Assembly: GCA_026396275.1 (NCBI GenBank)
Contig: JAPLXC010000006.1
Location: 1-38,194, forward strand
Source: Candidatus Moraniibacteriota bacterium
Lineage (GTDB): Bacteria > Patescibacteriota > Minisyncoccia > Moranbacterales > JAPLXC01
Direction: 5' to 3'
Length of the DNA stretch: 38,194 nt
The translations under genes were made by a program, and so were the position numbers. Below are positions 7,588-15,308 of the stretch, piece by piece. Every line of letters begins with the position of its first letter. The first letter of the stretch is position 1. The notes below the pieces were generated by a model, which searched no databases, was not told the origin of the DNA, and saw only the letters and a program-made list of their open reading frames with translations.

Positions 7588-7661
7588 TGGGAGGTCGTCT
7601 AATGGTAGGACAGCAGCCTTTGAAGCTGTGAATGAAGGTCCGACTCCTTCCCTCCCAACCA
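7588..7661 (+). tRNA. tRNA-Gln (anticodon TTG)
   Basis: Full cloverleaf: acceptor TGGGAGG (7588-7594) pairs with CCTCCCA (7651-7657); discriminator A and an encoded CCA end at 7661. The anticodon stem GCAGC/GCTGT closes loop CTTTGAA with anticodon TTG at 7620-7622. The T stem GAAGG/CCTTC closes loop TCCGACT, which has C in place of the usual second T (position 55). The variable loop is 4 nt. Confidence 0.93.
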
Positions 7662-7771
7662 GTCAGACTTTTTCATCGAGAGATCTATAGGCCTCAAAGA
7701 AAGCCCCGAAATTTCTGATACTTCTTTGCATGCCCAAAAATTGTACAGCCACTGGAAAAAATTCGTTATTA

Positions 7772-7780
7772 TGCTAAAAT
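7772..7780 (+). promoter_or_regulatory. Extended -10 promoter ahead of the GT2 remnant
   Basis: TGC-TAAAAT (7772-7780) without a good -35. The same TGCTAnnAT core occurs before smc and before the 33192 gene. The 7662-7895 gap otherwise shows no gene. Confidence 0.4.
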
Positions 7781-7895
7781 AGAAACTGATAGTAGATAAG
7801 GGAAAATTTGAGGCGCGGTTAACGCCGGTTATCATCATGTTAGCAGGCGCTATTTTTTATCCAGTTCCGGTTTTCAGCGTCAATTAAGCATAAAA

Positions 7896-8444
7896 TTGAT
7901 AAATATGATACTTATTCTATTTTTTCTTCTCATCTTAACAGCATCGGCTTTCATACCCAAGTACGTCGTTATTCTTCTAGTCCTAAACGTAGTTATAGGG
8001 CTTTTTTTGTCAATTTTTCAAATAATTATCGTCTTATTGCCAGACTTCAAGCCAAAACGCGGCAAAATGAGCGCAGAACCGTTTGTTTCAATTTTCGTGC
8101 CGGCATATAACGAACCACTGACCATTCTCATGCAAACGCTGGAAGCGCTTTCACGCCTCAAATACGATCACTTCGAAGTGCTGACCATTGACAACAATAC
8201 CAAGGATCCTGCCGTCTGGAAGCCAGTGAAAACATTCACAAGGACGCTCAGAGAAAAATGCTGCTGTGTTGTTGGACGCATTTTTACGAAAGCAGGAATA
8301 AAACCCTGTTTTTGCTTTTACAATATTCGAGGATTGTTTTGGTTGAAGATAAAATTATTGACCATCTCCCTAAAAAAATGTATGCTAATAGTATATATAT
8401 TCTATAAATTGCGCGAATTTAGCTTTAATTTTTCTTTACTATAA
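7896..8444 (+). pseudogene. Truncated family 2 glycosyltransferase
   Basis: 182 codons. The first ~117 look like the start of a membrane GT2 of the cellulose-synthase-like type: two hydrophobic segments (about 3-50), then FVSIFVPAYNEPLTIL and FEVLTIDNNTKDP, the first nucleotide-sugar-binding strands. After roughly WKPVKTFTRTL (near 8245) the similarity stops. The catalytic DxD and QxxRW regions are absent, and the rest of the frame is Cys/Lys/Ile-rich without family character. A GT2 of this kind should be several hundred residues. I read it as the 5' fragment of a gene whose remainder was lost when the downstream cassette was joined. Confidence 0.65.
8358..8386 (+). promoter_or_regulatory. 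Promoter of the mannose cassette
   Basis: TTGACC (8358-8363), 17-bp spacer, TATGCT (8381-8386), inside the dead end of the GT2 remnant and about 90 bp before the cupin gene. Confidence 0.5.
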
Positions 8445-8473
8445 GTAATTATGACAAACAAAAGGATGAATCA

Positions 8474-8842
8474 ATGAAACCTATAACGAAAAGGCCTTGG
8501 GGAGAATTTGAAATACTGGACCGTTTTTTTTCAGATGAGCCAGGAAGTAAAACTGAAATCGTAATAAAAAGAATTTCTGTCAATCCTGGCAGTAAACTTT
8601 CTTTGCAGTCGCACGCGCAACGCTCCGAACAATGGAATGTAGTCTCCGGGAAAGGAGAATTCATTATTGGTGATAAAAAAATTTCTGTGAAAGTCGGTGA
8701 TTGCGCTTATGTGCCTCAAGGCGAAAAACATCATATGATCAACAGTGATAATGTAAAATCGCTTGTGGTTGTCGAGGTTGACAGGGGACTTTTTGATGAG
8801 GATGATATTGTTCGATATGAAGATGACTACGGACGCGTATAG
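8474..8842 (+). CDS. Cupin-type (type II) phosphomannose isomerase domain protein
   Basis: 122 aa. It matches the C-terminal cupin domain of bifunctional ManC/AlgA proteins, here alone: RPWGEFEIL, SLQSHAQRSEQWNVVSG (metal-binding His/Gln/Glu set), GDCAYVPQGEKHHM, and FDEDDIVRYEDDYGR at the end. The family interconverts fructose-6-phosphate and mannose-6-phosphate, feeding GDP-mannose synthesis. The guanylyltransferase half is not fused and not in the window. It begins the plus-strand cassette with GH130 (24 bp later) and the GT4 fusion, which supports a mannose role. Confidence 0.85.
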   Translation: MKPITKRPWGEFEILDRFFSDEPGSKTEIVIKRISVNPGSKLSLQSHAQRSEQWNVVSGKGEFIIGDKKISVKVGDCAYVPQGEKHHMINSDNVKSLVVVEVDRGLFDEDDIVRYEDDYGRV

Positions 8843-8865
8843 ATTATTATTTTAAGATATTTATT

Positions 8866-9897
8866 ATGGTTCAAGTTAAAGACGAAGGAATTATTCTTCA
8901 GGCAACCAATTTGCCGTTTGAAAATGAAGCGGTGCTCAATCCGACGTGTATTGAAGCAAACGGAATTACGCATATGTTTTATCGAGCAGTGCGAAAGGGC
9001 GATCTTGTTTCTTCAATTGGATATTGTCAAATCGATGAGAATGGGAAAATAGTTAATCGACTTGATCATCCAATTTTGGTTCCTGAACATGACTTTGAAA
9101 AAAAAGGCATAGAAGATCCTCGCATCGTTTTTTTGGATGGAATATATTATTTTTTTTATACCGTCTATGACAGAAAAAATGCCATGATTGCCTATGCTAC
9201 CAGCAAAGATCTTGCGCATTTTGAAAAACATGGAATTATTTCGGCGCAATTTACTTACGATGAAGTAGAAGATTTATTTAGACAGTCGAGAGTGCGAGAA
9301 AGATACCAATTTTTTGAATCAGTGCTGAAAGACCGAGTAGGGAAAGATGTTTTTCTGTGGGAAAAAGATGCGTTTATTTTTCCGAAAAAATTTAACGGAA
9401 AATTTGCTCTTATTCATCGAGTACTCCCTGGAATCCAGGTTGCTTATTTTAATTCATTTTCTGAGCTCAATGACAATTACTGGCGAAAATATTTTGTTGA
9501 ACTTGATAAGTATATCATTCTTGATCCAAAGTATGAGTTTGAGAATCGCAACATCGGTGGCGGAGCGGTTCCTATTGAGACGGAGGATGGCTGGCTCCTG
9601 ATTTATCATGCAGTAGAGGATTCAAAATACGGAAAAATTTATCATGCCAGTGCCGCGCTACTTAATCGCGATAATCCTACGCAAGTAATCGGCCGTTTGC
9701 GAGTGCCTCTTTTTTCTCCCAAAGAGGAATGGGAAAAAAAGGGGGATGTCAATAATGTAGTTTTTCCAACAGGCTGCGTTGTTCGCGACGGCCAACTTTT
9801 TATTTATTATGGAGCGGGCGACAAGCTCATTGCCGCCAAAAGTATTAATTTAAAAAGTTTACTTTCCGAATTGAAGAATGACGCTATTTTGAATTAA
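8866..9897 (+). CDS. Glycoside hydrolase family 130 phosphorylase (mannoside phosphorylase-like)
   Basis: 343 aa. GH130 enzymes break beta-mannosides with phosphate, releasing mannose-1-phosphate. Fold marks of the five-bladed propeller: NPTCIEANGITHMFYRA, KKGIEDPRIVFLDG (the Asp used as general acid), NRNIGGGAVPIETEDGWLLIYHAVE, and FPTGCVVRDGQLFIYYGAGD. Substrate specificity (beta-1,2 or beta-1,4 mannoside, mannosyl-glucose) cannot be read from sequence. It lies between the phosphomannose isomerase and a glycosyltransferase fusion, 8 bp before the latter. The cassette looks more AT-rich than dnaX upstream and may be imported. Confidence 0.88.
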   Translation: MVQVKDEGIILQATNLPFENEAVLNPTCIEANGITHMFYRAVRKGDLVSSIGYCQIDENGKIVNRLDHPILVPEHDFEKKGIEDPRIVFLDGIYYFFYTVYDRKNAMIAYATSKDLAHFEKHGIISAQFTYDEVEDLFRQSRVRERYQFFESVLKDRVGKDVFLWEKDAFIFPKKFNGKFALIHRVLPGIQVAYFNSFSELNDNYWRKYFVELDKYIILDPKYEFENRNIGGGAVPIETEDGWLLIYHAVEDSKYGKIYHASAALLNRDNPTQVIGRLRVPLFSPKEEWEKKGDVNNVVFPTGCVVRDGQLFIYYGAGDKLIAAKSINLKSLLSELKNDAILN

Positions 9898-9905
9898 ATA
9901 AATGT

Positions 9906-12119
9906 ATGAAAATAATAAATAAAAATTGGATTGTCTATTTGTCAACTTTTCCTCCCAGAGAATGCGGCATAGCTACATTTACCAGAGATCTTATTAATGT
10001 TTTTAATGAGCTTTTTTTTCCTCAAGAAGAAGCGAAAGTCGTTGCTTTGAATGTTAATGAATTGAGTCGCTTGAATTACCCCAAATCGGTCATTATGCAA
10101 ATTTCTCAGACCAAGAAAAGCGAATATGCGAAAGTTGCCCAGCAACTTAACAAAATACTTTCAGTAAAATTAATTTGTATCCAGCATGAGTTTGGTATTC
10201 ATGGTGGTAAAAAGGGCTCGTATTTGCTTGATTTTTTACGTGAGATAAAAAAGCCGGTTGTGATTGCTATGCACACTATTCTACCGGAATCAAACCCATA
10301 TTTTGAAAAATACAAGGAAATTGTAGTGGCTATCAATGATTATGTCAGATGCATTATTGTGATGACTGAAACGTCAAAAAAAATATTAATGGCTGATTAT
10401 GGCATTCATCCCAATAAAATCAAAATCATTCCACACGGCATTCACGCTACTCCTTATCAAGGTACTGCAAAAGCTAAGCTGGCGCTTGGATTAAGCGGAA
10501 AGACGGTAATTTTAACTTTCGGACTCTTGAATGAAGGCAAAGGAATTGAGTATGCTATTGAGGCTCTTCCGGAAGTAGTGAAAAAATTTCCCAACGTGGT
10601 CTATTTGATTGTGGGCGCGACTCATCCAGTAGTTTTAAAAAAAGAAGGAGAAGCATATCGAAATAATCTTAGCAGACTTGTATTTAAACTCGGTTTGAAT
10701 AAAAATGTTATTTTTTATAATACATATCTCCCGACAGAAAAAATTTTGCAATTCTTACAAGCGACAGATATATATCTTTCACCTTCTCTTGATCCAAATC
10801 AAGCAGTTTCAGGAACACTATCATATGCTCTTGGCGCCGGACGTTCAGTAGTTTCAACTGCCTTTGCCCAAGCCAAAGAAGACGTGACAAGAGAAGTTGG
10901 AAGATTAGTTGAATTCAAAAATCCTTCAGCTATTGCCAGGGCCATCAATGAGATTTTAGATGGAAAAAATCTTGGAATAGAAATGGGTAAAAAGGCCTAT
11001 TTCAGAACCAGAAAGATGATCTGGCAGAATGTCGCGCTTTCTTATATGCAAGAGTTTATAGCTATTGTGCCCGAATTAGGATTGCAGGAAAAAAATTTAC
11101 CTGAGATTAAGCTCAAACACTTAATAAAATTGACTAATAATTTTGGCATGCTCCAATTTGCAAAACTTACAGAGCCGGATCCGGATTCGGGGTATACTCT
11201 GGATGATAATGCACGAGCATTGATTGCGGTTACTAGATATTATGAGAAATATAAAAATGCAACAGCCTTAAAATTGGCTCATATTTACCTCAAATTTCTC
11301 AAGTATATTTTTAGTAGTCCTGGGTGCCACAATTATGTTAATCACGACAAAACACTTAACGTTGAACGCAATACTCAGGAATGCTTGGATGATGCTTGCG
11401 CACGTGGAATGTATGCGTTGACTGTCGTGGCTGCTTCGAAATCTATGCCACTGTCAATAAAAAAGAAAGCTGCAAAAATTTTTAGGATGAAGTTTGATTT
11501 AAATAAAATAGTGCCTGTTCCGAGGGCAGCGGCATTTTATATAAAAGCTCTATGTGAATGGTTAGAATACGATTATGACATAAGATATGAAGTTATGCTA
11601 AAAAAATATTGCAAATATCTTGTGGGATTATATAAAAAAAACAGTGAACCTAACTGGCAGTGGTTTGAAGATATTTTGGCTTATTCAAATGGTGTCATTC
11701 CCGAATCTCTGCTCTTGGCATACAAACAGATAGGCGATCAAAAATGTTTTAATATTGCCAAAGCTGCGCTTGATTTTCTCGCATTCCATTCATTCAAGAT
11801 AAATCGTTGCGCTCCTGTTGGGCAGAGCGGTTGGTTTAAAAGAGGTGGAAAGAAAACGCTTTATGATCAGCAACCGGAGGAAGTGACGGCGCTTGTTTTA
11901 GCGCTAAAAGCAATGTATGAAGTGAGTGGTGATACAAAATATAAAGAAAAGATTCGCAATGCCTTTGACTGGTTTCTGGGAAATAATATGTTGGGTCAGG
12001 TAGTCTACGATCATACGACAGGCGGATGTTATGATGGGGTCGGAGAAAAAGAAATTAATTTGAATCAAGGGGCTGAATCAACGGTGTCCTATCTTATTGC
12101 TCGCATGACTCTTGATTAA
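9906..12119 (+). CDS. GT4 glycosyltransferase fused to a C-terminal helical (glycosidase-like) domain
   Basis: 737 aa. Residues about 8-395 form a GT4 (GT-B) transferase: STFPPRECGIATFTRDL (donor-loop entry), IQHEFGIHGG, KIIPHGIH, ILTFGLLNEGKGIEYAI, and SGTLSYALGAGRSVVST in the donor site. Residues about 410-737 form a second domain with TEPDPDSGYTLDDNARALIA, LDDACARGMYAL, NWQWFEDILAYSNGVIPESLLL and a late TLYDQQPEEVTALVLAL; the spaced acidic pairs and helical pattern resemble (alpha/alpha)6-barrel sugar-processing proteins. Such GT4 fusions next to GH130 are known in several bacteria, so the unit may make and trim a mannose-containing glycan. Linkage and acceptor are unknown. Confidence 0.82.
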   Translation: MKIINKNWIVYLSTFPPRECGIATFTRDLINVFNELFFPQEEAKVVALNVNELSRLNYPKSVIMQISQTKKSEYAKVAQQLNKILSVKLICIQHEFGIHGGKKGSYLLDFLREIKKPVVIAMHTILPESNPYFEKYKEIVVAINDYVRCIIVMTETSKKILMADYGIHPNKIKIIPHGIHATPYQGTAKAKLALGLSGKTVILTFGLLNEGKGIEYAIEALPEVVKKFPNVVYLIVGATHPVVLKKEGEAYRNNLSRLVFKLGLNKNVIFYNTYLPTEKILQFLQATDIYLSPSLDPNQAVSGTLSYALGAGRSVVSTAFAQAKEDVTREVGRLVEFKNPSAIARAINEILDGKNLGIEMGKKAYFRTRKMIWQNVALSYMQEFIAIVPELGLQEKNLPEIKLKHLIKLTNNFGMLQFAKLTEPDPDSGYTLDDNARALIAVTRYYEKYKNATALKLAHIYLKFLKYIFSSPGCHNYVNHDKTLNVERNTQECLDDACARGMYALTVVAASKSMPLSIKKKAAKIFRMKFDLNKIVPVPRAAAFYIKALCEWLEYDYDIRYEVMLKKYCKYLVGLYKKNSEPNWQWFEDILAYSNGVIPESLLLAYKQIGDQKCFNIAKAALDFLAFHSFKINRCAPVGQSGWFKRGGKKTLYDQQPEEVTALVLALKAMYEVSGDTKYKEKIRNAFDWFLGNNMLGQVVYDHTTGGCYDGVGEKEINLNQGAESTVSYLIARMTLD

Positions 12120-12126
12120 ATGGTAG

Positions 12127-12423
12127 TTGCGATTGGTAATTTGGACAAAATATCGCCACTTTGAAATTTTAGATGAGAGAAATAAATTGGAGCCAATCAA
12201 ATTTGAGACTGGTTATAAGCTTTTTAATTATCAAGAATTGGAAAATTTGGATAATTTGAAAGATAAGTTTGGTTTGGTGATTATTGACGAGATGGCCGGG
12301 TCGGTTAAAAAAGTCGAAATGATTTCACCTGCCAAATGCAGGGATAGCGTAGAAAAACGCTTTTCAGTAGAACGTATGGTTAATGAATACGAAAATCTTT
12401 TTAAAAATATTGCCTTGAAATAA
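12127..12423 (+). pseudogene. Chimeric remnant ending in a GT4 C-terminal tail
   Basis: A frame of 98 codons opening with TTG. Its last ~45 codons read KCRDSVEKRFSVERMVNEYE and onward, the standard final helix of GT4 glycosyltransferases, so the rest of a GT4 gene is missing. The first half (KYRHFEILDERNKLEPIKF and following) is not recognised and is not GT4-like; the join is near 12283. It follows the intact GT4 fusion by 7 bp and probably marks the right edge of the imported cassette, mirroring the GT2 fragment on the left. Confidence 0.55.
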
Positions 12424-12564
12424 AACAAAGAGAGACAAAATAATGGATAAAACTAACCGATATTATTTTTAGTTTTACGGTTTTAAATCCGGTATATAAA
12501 TATAACTATTTGCTTTCATAAACACGGTTCTAACGTTGTCCACGATGGTCAACCACGAAAAACT

Positions 12565-12762
12565 ATGGACCCAGAAATTTTGAAAAAATTTGAAGAGCAG
12601 GAAAGGAAACTGGAGGAAATCCATTCTTCTGTTGAGAAAACGAGGAAGTATTTTCTCTGGACGCTTATTATCACCGTCGTTACTATTGTCCTACCGCTGG
12701 TAGCTCTTGTTTTCATTCTGCCCTGGTTTCTAAAAATCATTACTTCAGCTTACAGTTTCTGA
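12565..12762 (+). CDS. Small single-pass membrane protein with an N-terminal coiled coil
   Basis: 65 aa. Residues 1-28 (MDPEILKKFEEQERKLEEI and onward) form a charged helix with heptad spacing; residues about 30-57 form one long hydrophobic segment with a short break. I recognise this pattern as a small protein recurring in Parcubacteria; no function is known to me. It is preceded by about 140 bp without a gene, in which I could not define a convincing promoter, and followed by the host-attachment-like gene after 72 bp. Confidence 0.65.
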   Translation: MDPEILKKFEEQERKLEEIHSSVEKTRKYFLWTLIITVVTIVLPLVALVFILPWFLKIITSAYSF

Positions 12763-12834
12763 CCGGCTCTGCCGAATAAATCTCCTCTCATATTTGTACT
12801 AAAAATAGAAAGGTGGTTTCAAATTTACCCTCTT

Positions 12835-13359
12835 ATGCAAATTCCAAAAAATCTTCCCCAGTTTAAGGACTATCCGACGCTTTTTGTATCCAGCGGAGAA
12901 TACGAAGCCAGGTTTTATCTGGCACTGGACGGAAAGCTGGAGGAAAAAAATACTATTAAAATGCCGCCCCGCGAAGAGGCCCGGGAAAAACAAGGTTTTA
13001 TTGGGATTTCTTGGGGCCAAGCCAGAGTAGGAGCGCTTTCCCACCACGGTCAGTATATTGCTGATCTTAAAAGAAAATTCGCCCGCCGGGCTCACACGGC
13101 TATTCATGATCTTCTGGCTGGTTATCGAATTCGTGAAATTTATCTTTTTGCGCCCCGCTACGTTGCGGAGCGTTTAACGGCAAAACTTGATAAAGCCGAG
13201 AAGAAGAAAATCAAAATGAAATTCCCCGGCGAATACACGAAAATCAGCCCATTGGAAATGATTAAAATGTTCTGGAAAGATTCCCAAGCAGCGGTAAATC
13301 CAAAAGAACCATTAAAAAACGAAGTAAAGAAAATACTTAAAAAATTAAGAATTAGATAA
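12835..13359 (+). CDS. Host-attachment/baeRF-like protein
   Basis: 174 aa. The C-terminal two thirds match the layout of the Host_attach (PF10116) / bacterial archaeo-eukaryotic release-factor-like group: FARRAHTAIHDLLAGY, IREIYLFAPRYVAERL, then KFPGEYTKISPLEMIKMF, equivalent to the 'lv.ap....l...l' and 'dlth..p.ei' signatures. The N-terminal strand pair PTLFVSSGEYEARFYL also fits. Members are linked to ribosome-associated or attachment functions, but biochemistry is sparse. The gene ends in a shared bidirectional terminator facing rplL. Confidence 0.55.
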   Translation: MQIPKNLPQFKDYPTLFVSSGEYEARFYLALDGKLEEKNTIKMPPREEAREKQGFIGISWGQARVGALSHHGQYIADLKRKFARRAHTAIHDLLAGYRIREIYLFAPRYVAERLTAKLDKAEKKKIKMKFPGEYTKISPLEMIKMFWKDSQAAVNPKEPLKNEVKKILKKLRIR

Positions 13360-13392
13360 AAGGATTTGCTGACATTAATATTATCTTCAATA

Positions 13393-13426
13393 AAAAAGAG
13401 CCCCGCCAATACCGGGGTTCTTTTTT
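13393..13426. terminator. Bidirectional terminator between convergent genes
   Basis: GAGCCCCG (13398-13405) pairs with CGGGGTTC (13413-13420), with an A run before and a T run after, so it can stop transcription from both the 12835 gene and rplL. Confidence 0.85.
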
Positions 13427-13460
13427 AAAACCGTGTAGTTGAACAAAAAATATTCCACTC

Positions 13461-13874
13461 TTATTTCAGAGTTACCGTGGCGCCAACTTCCTCCAGTTTC
13501 TTCTTCGCTTCTTCCGCTTGTGCTTTGGCTATTTTCTCTTTGATTACCTTTGGAGCACCGTCCACCATATCTTTGGCTTCCTTGAGTCCCAGTCCGGTAA
13601 TTCCACGTACTGCCTTAATCACATTGATTTTCTGGGCACCGGCAGTGGTAAGCTCCACGTCAAACTCGGTTTTCTCCTCGGCTGCGCCAGCTGCTTCATC
13701 CGCGCCGGCTGCAGGAGCGGCTCCCATCATAACCGGAGCGGCTGCGCTCACCCCGAATTTTTCTTCGAGGATCTTCACCAGTTCCGCCAAATCTAAAACG
13801 CTCATCTTCTCAATCTCCTCGACGATCTTTTGAAACTTTTGTGGAACTTCGACTGCCTTTTTTTCTTCGGTCAT
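13461..13874 (-). CDS. rplL: Ribosomal protein bL12 (L7/L12)
   Basis: 137 aa. The N-terminal dimerisation helix (about 8-40, [22 protein letters not shown]), an Ala/Gly-rich hinge (about 45-65) and the C-terminal factor-binding domain with [23 protein letters not shown] are all present. It forms the ribosomal stalk with L10 and recruits translation GTPases. It follows rplJ in the standard order; the 116-bp gap holds a mobile-looking repeat (13891-13952). The slight extra length is an N-terminal extension. Confidence 0.97.
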   Translation of the reverse strand: MTEEKKAVEVPQKFQKIVEEIEKMSVLDLAELVKILEEKFGVSAAAPVMMGAAPAAGADEAAGAAEEKTEFDVELTTAGAQKINVIKAVRGITGLGLKEAKDMVDGAPKVIKEKIAKAQAEEAKKKLEEVGATVTLK

Positions 13875-13890
13875 AATTTAATTTTCTTAT

Positions 13891-13952
13891 GTCATTCCGG
13901 GCTTGACCCGGAATCTAGTAAATTTCTGGATTCCCGCTTTCGCGAGAATGAC
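13891..13952. repeat. MITE-like 62-bp double-hairpin repeat between rplJ and rplL
   Basis: It begins GTCATTC and ends GAATGAC. Two inverted half-copies each form a hairpin: ATTCCGGG-cttga-CCCGGAAT (13894-13914) and ATTCCCGC-tttc-GCGAGAAT (13930-13949). This is a repeat type I recognise from many bacterial genomes, found in both orientations between genes. Confidence 0.8.
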
Positions 13953-13990
13953 ACAAAGGTATTACAAATTATTTAAAAAATTATTTTCCT

Positions 13991-14503
13991 CTATTTTTTT
14001 TCCGAAACAGCTTTCAAGACCTGAACTAATCCTCGGATGTTTCCGGCTAGAACGTTGACGAATCCTGATACTGGCGCGTTGATGGTGCTGACGAGCTTGG
14101 CCAGCATTTCTTCTTTTCCGGGAAGCTTGGCCAGAGCTTTAACTTCCGCCGAGGTCATCAGTTTTTTCTGAAGGATGCCGGCCAGGATCTTTATATTTTC
14201 ATTTGTTTTTCCGAATTTATCAATAATTTTCGCTCCCGCGATTTCATCTTCAGAAATGGCTATCGCAACTTGCCCTTCGAGGCCTTTGACATCCATCTCT
14301 ATTCCCGAATCCTTGAGTGCCCTTTTAATAAGAGTTTTTTTAACAACCTTCAGATGAACTTTATTTTTTTTCAACTCTTTTTTGAGTTCGCTTAAATCCT
14401 TTACTTTCAATCCTTTATAATCGACAAAAACAGCGGATTTCGACGCTTTAATTTTTTCCGATAAGTCCTTTACTAGTTGTTTCTTCTGGTCCTTGGTAAG
14501 CAT
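13991..14503 (-). CDS. rplJ: Ribosomal protein uL10
   Basis: 170 aa. The N-terminal LTKDQKKQLVKDLSEKIK and AVFVDYKGLKVKDLSELKKEL form the rRNA-binding part. The middle holds the conserved GQVAIAI strand, and the C-terminal helix (about 125-165) provides the L12 dimer sites. L10 anchors the stalk and, with L12 bound, represses its own operon in other bacteria. A leader of about 240 nt containing an L10-type structure and a terminator precedes the gene. Confidence 0.97.
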   Translation of the reverse strand: MLTKDQKKQLVKDLSEKIKASKSAVFVDYKGLKVKDLSELKKELKKNKVHLKVVKKTLIKRALKDSGIEMDVKGLEGQVAIAISEDEIAGAKIIDKFGKTNENIKILAGILQKKLMTSAEVKALAKLPGKEEMLAKLVSTINAPVSGFVNVLAGNIRGLVQVLKAVSEKK

Positions 14504-14512
14504 GTGATTGTC

Positions 14513-14576
14513 TACTAATTACGAATCTCGTACGAATATACGAATTATTTTCATTATTCGTCACATTCGTAATTAA
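14513..14576. repeat. Stuttered palindrome, word TACGAAT
   Basis: TACGAAT occurs at 14520, 14531 and 14539, and the inverted word ATTCGT(A) at 14556 and 14565. The unit begins about 10 bp from the rplJ start codon. It belongs to the family of word-palindromes discussed in the findings. Confidence 0.7.
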
Positions 14577-14583
14577 TTTGCCA

Positions 14584-14612
14584 CCGCCTTGGCGGGGTCC
14601 CGCTGCGGCGGG
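14584..14612. repeat. Double GC palindrome in the rplJ leader
   Basis: CCGCC-tt-GGCGG (14584-14595) is followed by CCCGC...GCGGG (14599-14612). It has the same core as the archease repeat, here untranslated between the attenuator and rplJ. Confidence 0.65.
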
Positions 14613-14641
14613 ATAATTCGTAAAGAAATCTTCGTAGAGAA

Positions 14642-14745
14642 AACCAAAAATCTGCGTTTGACTGCAGACCCAACCGCAAATGAAACTCACTTGCTTTGCT
14701 TCCTCGACAGGATTTACGTCTCTCGACAACCTGTTGTCTGCGGAT
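14642..14745 (-). promoter_or_regulatory. L10-type leader with attenuator terminator
   Basis: Read on the minus strand, the leader starts CCGCAGAC (14744-14736 region), continues with ACAGG and CCTGTCGAGG segments typical of the ribosomal L10 leader, and ends in a small terminator: TCTGC (14668-14664), 8-nt loop, GCAGA (14655-14651), then a U run (14650-14646). CCGCA can pair with TGCGG (14678-14674), leaving the terminator free, or GCAGAC can pair with GTCTGC (14669-14664), which consumes the terminator's 5' arm. These exclusive pairings suggest feedback by L10(L12) through transcription attenuation. Confidence 0.7.
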
Positions 14746-14761
14746 ATTCAATTACTCTAAT

Positions 14762-14789
14762 ATTATAACTTTCTCGCTAAATATGTCAA
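14762..14789 (-). promoter_or_regulatory. rplJL promoter
   Basis: On the minus strand, TTGACA (14789-14784), 16-bp spacer, TATAAT (14767-14762), both perfect hexamers. It lies just after the rpsP stop and feeds the L10 leader. Confidence 0.85.
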
Positions 14790-14795
14790 GTTTTA

Positions 14796-15236
14796 TTAAG
14801 CTTTTGGTTCTTCCAGCTTTCCTTCATGGGTTTTGGTATTCTTTTCCTTTATTTTTTCTTCTGTCTTTTCCGTCTTGGTTTCTTCCGCTTTTGGCTCTTC
14901 TTTTTTAGTCGCCTCCTTTTTTTCTTCCGGCTTCTTTGATTCCTCTTTCAATTCTGTCTTATCTTCCCGCTTTTTCTTAATTTTAATCGGTCTCTTTTTT
15001 CCTTCAATAACTTTCTCTCTTATCAGAAGGTTATAAACCGAGTCCGAAACCTGCGCTCCCTTCTCTATCCAATAACCAATTCGCTCCTTTTCAAACGAGC
15101 CCTTTTTGAGGCGGGGATCATAGCTTCCCAGCACTTCTACGTGGCGCCCTCCTGGCGCAACGGTGTGCTCTTGAACCACAATCCTGAAATACGCCTTATT
15201 TCTTTTTCCCACCCGGTTAAACCTGATCGTTAGCAT
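14796..15236 (-). CDS. rpsP: Ribosomal protein bS16 with long charged tail
   Basis: 146 aa against about 80-90 for most S16. Residues 1-78 are the normal protein: LTIRFNRVGKRNKAYFRIVV, GSYDPRLKKGSFEKERIGYWIEKGAQVSDSV. Residues about 80-146 are almost only Lys and Glu, a disordered tail with no known role. S16 binds 16S rRNA early in 30S assembly. The gene stands between smc and rplJ, with its own likely promoter at 15309-15337. Confidence 0.95.
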   Translation of the reverse strand: MLTIRFNRVGKRNKAYFRIVVQEHTVAPGGRHVEVLGSYDPRLKKGSFEKERIGYWIEKGAQVSDSVYNLLIREKVIEGKKRPIKIKKKREDKTELKEESKKPEEKKEATKKEEPKAEETKTEKTEEKIKEKNTKTHEGKLEEPKA

Positions 15237-15249
15237 AATTATAATTTTT

Positions 15250-15298
15250 AGAGGTCCGACCTCTTGCGACCACAGCGGCCAAAAGAGGTCGGACCTCT
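15250..15298. repeat. 16-bp perfect inverted repeat ahead of rpsP
   Basis: 15250-15265 (AGAGGTCCGACCTCTT) is the exact reverse complement of 15283-15298. Each arm is itself nearly palindromic, and the loop holds GGCC/GGTC pairs. No T tract follows on the minus strand, so it is a 5'-leader hairpin or a mobile repeat rather than an rpsP-direction terminator. Confidence 0.8.
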
Positions 15299-15308
15299 TT
15301 ATTTCCCC

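Noticed and set aside
13477-13833. Plus-strand Ser/Ala/Pro-rich frame of 118 codons
   Set aside because: Antisense to rplL.
15250-15298. Terminator of smc
   Set aside because: Perfect stem, but on the minus strand it is followed by A residues rather than a T tract.
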